Shown here piece after piece: positions 56,131 to 64,000 of a stretch of 64,000 bases of DNA. Numbering within the stretch: the stretch's first letter is position 1; each line of letters begins with the position of its first letter. The translations under genes were made by a program, and so were the position numbers. The notes beneath the pieces were generated by a model. That model saw nothing but the letters and a program-made list of their open reading frames with translations, had not been told where the DNA came from and did no database searches. The stretch is from Adenanthera pavonina (taxonomy: Eukaryota; Streptophyta; Magnoliopsida; Fabales; Fabaceae), in NCBI GenBank assembly GCA_026686845.1, contig JAIVEN010000013.1, positions 13,040,001 through 13,104,000 on the forward strand. The letters run 5' to 3'.

Positions 56131-59053
56131 TTTACTACATGGAAAAAATAGAAACAGTAGCTTAACATGACAATTGATATAGTATTTAGCACCAAAATCA
56201 CTATTTGTATAGTCATTTTTCACTTTTCAAGGAATTTAGACTTAAATTTAAATTTCATTTCTTATTCTATCCTGGTCTAATTTGAGTACACTTTATGTCA
56301 TTTGAAAGCTCTATATGTCTACTTTAAAACATATTTATCTTGAATATTTATTCTACTTGAATAGGGCATAGTATTATCTGGAATCATTCAGGGTCAAAAA
56401 ATAACCTTTATTAGAACAGTTTTTAGAAAAATTACATATCTCTCATTATATGACTCTAATTATTTCCAAATCAATGGCATATTAAACATTGAATATTAGA
56501 CATATGTCATTCCATGAATATAGACATTGAATTTTTGGAGCTTTGTATGATTTTATATTACCCTTCAAATATCCAGTGTTTACAGTGAAAACTCTAGTTT
56601 TTCCAATACTGTCCAGTTTTGACCTCCAAATTTAAAAATTCACTATAAATCATATACTTATCCAATTTAATTTTTCCTTAGCTTCTTTTAAAGCTTGTCT
56701 ACCTACTTTTAGAGCATATATAACACCCATACTAAATCCTCTATTTCAAATAGAGTGCCTCTATTTTAATTACTATTAGTCATCTTGAAAAAAATTGTGT
56801 CATAACTTACATAATAAACTTCATAAAAAATGTACATCATCAATAATTATTCCAAATCCATTCTATACATGATAGGTGATTCATAATAACATATTCAAGG
56901 CATCAAATAGAACTCAGCTTTATCAAACAAACTTGTACATATTTTCAAAGCATATTATTCATCACTTTCTTGTTTCTTTCCTTTAACTTTTCTTGGACCT
57001 CTTGCATGGTTTGGCCTTTGCATGTTAGATATTTGGAAGGGTAAAATTCAAAGAATCTCAATAGCATTACCCATCACGCATATATATCATCACATTTATC
57101 ATGGAAACATCATGAAAACTTCATCAAACACTTAAAAACATTTTATGCCATATAATTTCATAAAATTTTTGGCAAAGTTTCCCTTTGTAAATTAGACATC
57201 CCAGGGCAAATACCCCTTCATTTAACTCATCCAACAATCACAAAATATCAAAACAATCACATGGCAAGTATCAAGTTCATAGAAATAACATAGGATAATA
57301 TAATGCAAAAAAATGCAAAATGCTACCTTGATGATTCTTCTTGCTTCACCACTTGATTCCACCCCTTTCAAGAGCTTGCTTAGGCTTCCTCAAACCTAAA
57401 TACAATATAAAACATCCACTTGAGCTACTAGTTCCATTACCCTCTTCTTAAAGTCTCAAACTAACCCTAAAAATCAATATAGTTGGTTTTACCTTTCTTC
57501 TTAAACCAACTCTTGTTCTTAAGGTTTTGCACCATGGGGAATCCATTTTTTGCATCAAAACATGAAATTCCCACTCCTTCTATTTGGTTCAAACTCTTGC
57601 AAAACCTACTTTCTTACACCTTTCTCATGATTTTCCATGGTTTTCATGCAAATGAACACTTCCTCCGCCAACCTATGCGTTGGCCAAAATCTAAACCCAA
57701 GAAAAAGGAGAAGAGAACTCAAAGAAAACATGTCAAACTACTTGAAGAACTTGCTTGAAGGCATAGAAAACCTTTCTTTAAACTTGCTCTTGAGTTCCTC
57801 AAGTTTTCCTTCCTCTTTTACTTCTCTTCATCTTAGGCCTTCCACTCTTGCTTTGGGAGTGTTTGCAGTTGCCTCTCTCTCCTTTCTTTATGCCCAATGT
57901 CATCCAAATGGGAGGGTGTGAGAGAAGTAACCAAACTTGCATAATTACCAAGGTTAAGTTAAATTACCACTTGGTTAACTAATTGCCTTCTCAAAGAAGT
58001 TTTTGAAGAAATAATAAAATATACAATTTGGTAACAAGGGCAGCTAGAAGTGGCATCTAAAATGAGAAGAGAATTGGGTAATTAATTCACTTAATTATCT
58101 ACTTAATTAGGTTTACTTTAATTAACCTTAGCTAGCTTAACTTTAGTTACTTTTTCCAAATACTTTTTAAAGAAGTAGTTTCCAAAAATCAATTAAAAAT
58201 TCAATCCCTCACATACACAAAATTGGTGCCAATAAGGAGGGAGAAAGTGTCAAAATGCTGCATATTTTTTCTAATTCAAGTATATCTTGTACAGATTAAT
58301 TTTACCTGAACCGATAAAGTTAATTTTGCAGTATTTTGTTACTTTAAGGATATATGATTATTCTAAATTTGTATCTATGTTCTCTTAATTATCTTATCCC
58401 AAAAAGTATCTGTGTGGTGTCCACATATTATTCCTCTTGCTTATTTGCTTTTTGTGGGGCCCACAATATCTCTTTTTCTGTATACAGTTACTTTTTGATG
58501 CTCGGCATTAAATTTCTCTTCACATTAAAATAGTTAACCTCTATGCAACATATCATTGGGTTCGGCATGTCGCAAGCTTCGTTTTGATGGTAATTTTATA
58601 AAATTATGGAATTGCCCCTAAATCGAGTAAAAAATGCAAATATTTATTCTTTCAAGTACTTTCTCATAATTTTCCCCAAGGAGCAAACATTAAATAATCC
58701 TTTTTATATATCCTATACTATACTTTCAAATTGATCTATTTTCAATCTCATGGCTACCCAATGCGTACATCGTTGTGCTAATCTCATCAGGTGCTTCTAT
58801 TTAATAGATATATTGCATGATTTTCAATTCAGTTCTGGAATTAATTCTTGCTAAGGACCTTATTTGCATTCTATTCCAATTAAGAACTAAACATAATTTC
58901 TTCTAAGGACTGTATGGAAAATTAATTTCAATTAAGAATCAAGCATGTGAAATTGCTATCTTACTTCTTTTTCGATCTTTTCATGCATCCCATGCTACAT
59001 TCCTATATCCTTATACATACAATGACATTCTTTATGCAATTTCGGATGTTGCA
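56131..59053. mobile_element. 5'-truncated gypsy-type LTR
   Basis: From about 56150 (ATAGTATTTAGCACCAAAATC) it follows 38270-40763 block by block, and also 1-2087, ending TTTCGGATGTTGCA at 59053 (usual end GGATGTTACA). The first part of the LTR is missing at the junction with the Sirevirus-like fragment. The overlapping frames at 57483-57921 are low-complexity and not protein-like. Confidence 0.65.
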
Positions 59054-60003
59054 TTTTATCCAACAAAAAGATACTTAGAGAGGGAGTATCTTTCATATTG
59101 TTGTTCTCTATCTTATCAAACCTTGAACTCTAAAGTCTGTCCTCACTTAGTTTGTCCTTGTCACATTCATGCCAAGGTCAAAGGTTCATAATCTAGTTAC
59201 TTAATGTCAAAAGTAAAGATTCAAAGGAAGAGAATAGACTGATTGGGAAAGCTTAAGATTCCAAAAATAACTTTGTAAAAAGACCCTGAGTTACATTGAC
59301 ATGTTAAAAACATATTTTCAAACATTTTTCCTTAACTTGAATGTAATTTTTTTGGTCAATGAACCATAATGTAATTTACATGTGGAAATACCTTTTAAGA
59401 AATCATATTATACTAGGAGACTGTATCCATATATCCCAACTTCATATTAGACTTAGCTAAGATGGTTTCATTTGTTTCCTTTTTATCTAAACTAGACAAT
59501 GGACATCGTGTGTTGAGGTGAGTTATACTATTCAAAACTTATGAATAGTATGGCTTCATTTTTATTATATATTAGTTCAAATAAATGGATTACCTTTCAC
59601 AAAAATAGTTTACTAATTAATTACTAGTGTGTAAGTAAAAAGAAACTGGTTAGTAATTCATATTTGGAATATTATATAGTATAAATTATTATTAACAAAT
59701 GTTTTTTAGCAGGATTTACACTATGTGAGCTTTCTATTGAATGTGTTGGATTTCATCAAATGTTTCGATCATAAATTGTCATATAATAACAGTGCAATTT
59801 GATATGAATATTAAGCCAAAGTCAGAAAATTGTTGAAAACATATTGACAAGCAATTTACCAAAACATACATTATGCAATGCATTCTACCAACAAACAATA
59901 TAATCTATTAATTTAAAAAAAATATTTTTCACAACCCAAATATATTGTGATATATAACCTATATCTTCATTAGGATACTCATTGTTATGTCATTATTTTA
60001 TAG
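59054..60003 (+). other. Intron 4, distal part
   Basis: AT-rich intron DNA ending in the acceptor TTATTTTATAG at 60003. No element recognised. Confidence 0.5.
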
Positions 60004-60175
60004 GGTTCTTGGACCAAGATGGCAGTTGAAGTTGATAGCCCACTATCAATGTCCCCTTCGGAACAAATGGGAGATCCACCTGCAGTTAGCACTTGTGCCC
60101 AAGTTATTCATGCAATGCCTAAAACTATTGCCAACAATCAGGAGACTACAACAAAGGATTGTGAGTCACAAGATG
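60004..60175 (+). CDS. PRR7: PRR exon 5: SWTK motif
   Basis: Acceptor TTTATAG, donor GTGAGCATA at 60176, phase 0 in and phase 1 out. It encodes GSWTKMAVEVDSPLSMSPSE and ends KDCESQDG. The (S/G)SWTK-AVEVDSP motif and the TCAQVIHA segment are characteristic of PRR7/PRR3 and confirm that exon 5 follows exon 4 across the 9.3-kb intron. Confidence 0.92.
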
Positions 60176-60867
60176 GTGAGCATAGTGTGTCTATGTTGTA
60201 TCTATTTTTAGTAATGCTAATTTAAGGTAATTCCCCATGCAACTAATATATTTAACACATTTATATATTAATGTAGAATTAAGACCAATCTATGAATGAC
60301 TTGATTTCAACTCAGGAAGAAATTATGTTGGGACCACTTAAAATCAAATAGTATTTTTACAATGTTTACTCAATGAATAGTATTTTTTCACCAAATCAGT
60401 TAATAATATTAGAAAATATGGGTCTTTTAATTTGAATAAACCATAGTTTAGCCCATTTTAAGTTGACCTAATATATGGTCTATTATGCTATCCCTTTACC
60501 ATCATATAGTATATTCTCTCCAAATCTTATGGCAAATAATTATGTAAGTATTAACAATTAATTGTTGCCTTTGAACATTTTCAAAGTGTCCTGGCAATGG
60601 TCCTGTAAGTGTAAAAATTGTTCAAGTTATAAGCAAAATATACTTTCAATGAAGAAATTGTTGGTGGCTTTTACATTCACATTGACATGTTAAAATTAGA
60701 AATAAAAGGATCTCAAACTGATCAAGTGCATGTCATTAGATAAACCACATGGAATTAAAAAAAATTCAAAGCACTGGGGGTTAAATTGTAATAAACTTTA
60801 TATTTATTTTTGATTCATCTATTGCATCAAAATGTGATGGTTAATTAAAATGTTGCTATATTTCTAG
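60176..60867 (+). other. Intron 5
   Basis: A 692-bp AT-rich intron, donor GTGAGC, acceptor ATATTTCTAG. No feature inside. Confidence 0.8.
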
Positions 60868-61324
60868 CTTTGGACATGATGACAGACATAGATTTGGAGA
60901 TAGCAGCAGTTGATTCAATCCCAATTTTGCAACCTTGTGGACAACAAGAAGATCTTCCATCCAATTTAATAGGCTGTGACAACAATAAAAACTCTGAGGA
61001 GGAAAAAGTTAATGAAGAGTTAGTAAAGGCGCCAGTTGAGCTAAATAGTATAGAGAGGTTTGTTGGCGAATGCAAAAATCAAGTGACTGATCCAACAGAT
61101 GTTGTCACCAACATTAATTCTAATTCTGACCCCCTGGTAGAAATTCAATGTTTAAACAATCCAAATGAAATGACATCTAACGCAAAAGACACGAGTATTT
61201 ATGCAAACAAGGAATTACCTTCATTTGAGTTAAGTTCAAAGAGTTTGAATGGCACAACAGACCTTGGGAGTAGTGCTCAAGATCAAAACATCTTAAGGCA
61301 ATCTCAACGTTCTGCCTTCTCAAG
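60868..61324 (+). CDS. PRR7: PRR exon 6: central acidic region
   Basis: Acceptor TTTCTAG, donor GTATATGTA at 61325, phase 1 in and phase 2 out. 457 bp encoding ALDMMTDIDLEIAAV, an acidic Asn-rich stretch, then ELPSFELSSKSLNGTTDLG and RQSQRSAFSR. The FELS-KSL and R-S--SAFSRY signatures match the PRR7 region usually written FELSLKRLRG and SAFSRYN. The KRLRG motif is degraded to KSLNG here. Confidence 0.9.
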
Positions 61325-61621
61325 GTATATGTATCTATAAAACAACTGTTATAATTGAAAATTCATCTTGGATCATTTTCCAATTGAATTATCTCTCAAG
61401 AGGTCTTTTTTATTGTTAGAAGTACCTCAAGATTCTCACTTTAATTTATTAATTATTAATTTATAAGTTAATCAATTAGTTAATGAAGTGAGAATCATGA
61501 GATACATCTAACAACAAAAGCTCAATCCTTAGAAAAAAAATAGCTTTTTCTCCTAATTATGACTCATTAAATTTTGTACTTACCCAAGATAATAGAAGTT
61601 GAAAATATTTTTGTTATGAAG
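61325..61621 (+). other. Intron 6
   Basis: A 297-bp intron, donor GTATATG, acceptor TTGTTATGAAG. It holds a short TTAATTAATTA-type palindromic run. No other feature. Confidence 0.75.
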
Positions 61622-61929
61622 GTACAACTCAGCATCTCATCAAGCTACAACTGGGAATATTGGTAGTTGTTCACCCATTGATAATAGCTCGGAGGCAGCA
61701 AAAATTGAATCAATGCAAGGCATGCGAACTTATTTCAATGGCATGCCTCCCAATTTGAATTCCAATGGAAGTAATAACAACAATGACATGAGTTCTAGCA
61801 CCAATAATGCCTTCATTAAACCTTCAATTGCCGTTGATAAGCCATCACGGAAAGCAATACTCAAATATATTTAGCCCTCTTCAACATCCCAACCTGAGCC
61901 AAAAGTGTCACCTCAACCTATAGCTCAAG
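61622..61929 (+). pseudogene. PRR7: PRR exon 7 with in-frame TAG
   Basis: Completes SRYNSASHQATTGNIGSCSP, followed by NSSEAAKIESMQG and an Asn/Ser-rich stretch. TAG at 61872-61874 interrupts the frame, immediately before a PSSTSQPEP segment that still matches the family (PSS-FQP). Donor GTAAGCATA at 61930, phase 1 out. Because homology continues past the TAG, it is a stop gained in a previously coding exon rather than the natural end. Confidence 0.88.
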
Positions 61930-62711
61930 GTAAGCATATATTGTGGTGATGTGTTAGAGCACACAAAACTAAATCAAAATTATATGTTTAAAGAGATTGG
62001 ATATTTTTCTCACATAATTTTTAATTAAAATGTAAAAAATGCATTAACATTGGGGAGGAAATATGTAAATATGGGATAAAAAACTTGTTTGGAAGCGTCA
62101 AGGTTGTTATAAGAAAATTTAATATGTGAGGTGAATATTAAAATTTTTACTATTTGTACAAAATCAATTTCTCAAAAATTAGGGAATAAGTTCCTATATT
62201 TGTATGATGATTCTTCTTTAAAAATAAGATTTCTCTTGAATATTTTAAATGTGCAATTTTTTCATCAATTATGTTTGTGTATATAGTGATAGGAGTTGTT
62301 TATTGTTAAAGGATAAGGAAGTCATTAACTTTCATAGGATTAAAATATATGGTCAAGATTAATAAAAATGATTGTTGATGTAACCAAAGTAGTTATTACA
62401 CACTCATTGTTAGTTGTCATGCATGTCCAGTTAATATTGAACTTTCACTTTAGTTTCACTATAGTTAATCACTCCACTTACATTTCAAAATAAATGACTA
62501 CTTACTAAATGTATATATCCTTCCTATATGGAGATACACACACACCCTTTACTTATCCGACAAATAAAGTTTATTGTTTCTGATTCAATAGCACATACAG
62601 AGGAAGTATAGTAATATAGATCCCCTACTAGATACATGCACATGTAAGCATATACATATATAGCCTTTTCATCTTTGCATTTGGAAGACTGCTAACCCTA
62701 TTGTTTTGCAG
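61930..62711 (+). other. Intron 7
   Basis: A 782-bp AT-rich intron, donor GTAAGC, acceptor TTGTTTTGCAG. No element recognised. Confidence 0.8.
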
Positions 62712-63157
62712 AAAATGGTTATAAAAAATATAAACAAGTGCAACACCATTACCATCATTACCACTATCACCACCATCATCACATGCATAATATGATTGCT
62801 CATCAACTAGTCAACTGAAATGGCCAGTCTCTAAAAATCAAGACAGCCACATCTCTTAATGAAAACTCAAATAATCCCTTAATTGTAGCCATTAAAAACA
62901 ATGCTAGCAATCAAAGTTTAAATGGGAGTACCTTAGGGAGTCACCATGGGAGCAATGTCCATCTTGGGAACGATGCTATGTTACTAGGCACAACTAGGAA
63001 CATGGAAAATGATGATAGAGAATCTAAAAAGAAGGGAACAACTAGTGAGAGGAGAATTGAGACTCTAAATGCAACTATTGAGAATCAATTTGCACAAAGG
63101 GAGGCTGCTTTGAACAAATTCCACAAGAAAAGGAAAGAGAGATGCTTTGAGAAAAGG
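62712..63157 (+). pseudogene. PRR7: PRR exon 8: His-rich segment, in-frame TGA, start of CCT
   Basis: Enters at phase 1 (ENGYKKYKQVQ), then HHYHHYHYHHHHHMHN, a His-rich run typical of legume PRR7. TGA at 62816-62818 stops the frame after AHQLVN. Beyond it the same frame stays open, encoding GSTLGSHHGSN, then QREAALNKFHKKRKERCFEK, the first half of the CCT domain. Donor GTAAACAAT at 63158, phase 0. This second stop is independent of the one in exon 7. Confidence 0.9.
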
Positions 63158-63358
63158 GTAAACAATACATCATGTCATCTCTATTATACCTTGTTCTTAA
63201 CTTGTGCATTAGATTGTCATAAAGAAATAAGAAATGCTATTCACATGCCTAAAAAAGAAATAATAATCGGTTCATCTTGCATCATCACATGTCATTATGT
63301 TTAAAGCATATATCAATTGGATTTGACTAGCAAAGTTTCTTCCTTTTATGATCTTTAG
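63158..63358 (+). other. Intron 8, inside the CCT domain
   Basis: A 201-bp intron with GTAAAC donor and ATCTTTAG acceptor, at the usual CCT position between KR and VRY. Confidence 0.85.
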
Positions 63359-63466
63359 GTTCGATACCATAGCAGGAAAAAGTTAGCAGAACAAAGGCCC
63401 CGAGTTCGTAGACAATTTGTTCATCATGCAATTGAAGAAAATAAAGGAAAAGACTCCCTTCAATAA
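63359..63466 (+). CDS. PRR7: PRR exon 9: CCT domain end and C-terminus
   Basis: Encodes VRYHSRKKLAEQRPRVRRQF followed by VHHAIEENKGKDSLQ and a TAA at 63464-63466. Together with exon 8 it makes an intact 43-residue CCT domain (nuclear localisation and DNA binding). RVRRQFVHH replaces the usual RVRGQFVRQ. Under the plain splice model this exon lies downstream of two stops. Confidence 0.9.
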   Translation, partial: VRYHSRKKLAEQRPRVRRQFVHHAIEENKGKDSLQ

Positions 63467-64000
63467 GCTCTGAACTTCTCCCAATAATATATTTGGAAAT
63501 CATCCTTGTTAAGTTCAATCATTTTCTATTATCCTTATTGGGAGATCTTTTCATTTTTGGATGCTGGTTGCTACTTTTACTAAATAACTACTATGATTGA
63601 AGACCTTTTATATATGGGAACTATTTAAACACTTCTACCTATATATCTAGTATGTATAAAACTATGTGACCTCTTGTTTTGCTACTACTATGTATGCAGA
63701 ACGTGATATGCATAAATTCTAGCCTTCTCTAATAACATGATGGAGTTTGGTGTGCTAATGTACTAGATTAAAGACTTAATGCTCGTTGTTGTTATAAGAA
63801 AATCTTTCATAAAGTTCTCTCCCTTCCTGTTCTCTTTCTGAGCTTTTGTTTTAGTAGGATATTTTCAATTTTAGGTTCAGTTATTTGTGTTTACTAAATA
63901 TTTGTTGAACCAAAATGCATGACTTAAGTACAATACTTCTAGCTCAAGATAATAAATTTCATAAAAAATGGTGAAGACAACGTGATGATTCTTATAAATA
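63467..64000 (+). other. Probable 3' untranslated and flanking sequence
   Basis: AT-rich DNA after the last PRR exon. AATAAA at 63951-63956 could be a polyadenylation signal, but this is a weak call in such AT-rich DNA. No other gene is visible before the window ends. Confidence 0.35.

Larger units (their letters stand above)
29093..63466 (+). pseudogene. PRR7: Pseudo-response regulator, PRR7/PRR3 clade, with two in-frame stops
   Basis: Nine coding exons (29093-29474, 49835-49996, 50098-50231, 50562-50723, 60004-60175, 60868-61324, 61622-61929, 62712-63157, 63359-63466) join with consistent phases across GT-AG introns. They would give a 776-codon frame, about the usual PRR7 length. PRR7/PRR3 proteins are nuclear clock repressors with a receiver domain lacking the phosphorylated Asp and a DNA-binding CCT domain. 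Both domains are recognisable here. The frame is broken by TAG at 61872-61874 (exon 7) and TGA at 62816-62818 (exon 8), so the simple product is 573 residues without CCT. Introns 1 and 4 are packed with transposons. It could be a truncated but expressed allele, or a decaying duplicate. Exact clade (PRR7 versus PRR3/PRR37) is not settled. Confidence 0.85.

Overview
This window is nuclear DNA of a flowering plant, most likely a legume of the soybean/bean group. The evidence is AT-rich non-coding sequence, GT-AG spliced exons, and plant-type transposons (a Sirevirus-like Copia element, CACTA elements with ACATCGG and TTGGCGGTTA hairpins, gypsy-type solo LTRs, an L1-type LINE). The only host gene recognised is a clock pseudo-response regulator of the PRR7/PRR3 clade. 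It lies on the + strand in at least nine coding exons between 29093 and 63466. The species is inferred, not proven.

Layout. 1-3936: the end of a gypsy-type LTR, a partial second copy, and AT-rich DNA. 3937-6985: a CACTA element with a perfect 3-bp target duplication. 7281-21495: a small hAT-like element split by a 13.7-kb minus-strand Sirevirus (7313-20978). The Sirevirus has two LTRs, a primer-binding site, broken gag, pol and env-like frames, and a related solo LTR inside its env-like frame. 21496-27530: AT-rich intergenic DNA with a second CACTA element (23896-25336). 27531-29092: promoter and 5' leader of the PRR gene, with a G-box, a TCP-type palindrome, a TATA box, a leader intron and an upstream ORF whose stop overlaps the main ATG. 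29093-63466: the PRR gene.

The PRR exons are short, but intron 1 (20.4 kb) and intron 4 (9.3 kb) are swollen by nested transposons. Intron 1 holds a CACTA end with a tRNA-like piece, a CpG-rich tandem-repeat block (255-bp units plus minisatellites), LTR fragments, two gypsy-type solo LTRs, and a LINE broken by one of those LTRs and by a 714-bp CACTA element. Intron 4 holds more LTRs.

The exons join in frame with good splice sites and encode the receiver domain (Glu at the pseudo-phosphosite) and the C-terminal CCT domain. However, exon 7 carries an in-frame TAG and exon 8 an in-frame TGA, both upstream of CCT. The locus therefore encodes at most a 573-residue CCT-less protein under the plain splice model, or it is a decaying pseudogene. 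No CRISPR array, rRNA gene or intact tRNA gene was seen. No clearly new biological system was found. The points most worth a second look are the stop-bearing, transposon-loaded clock gene, its overlapping uORF, and the repeated motif array shared by the Sirevirus LTRs and its pol-env spacer.
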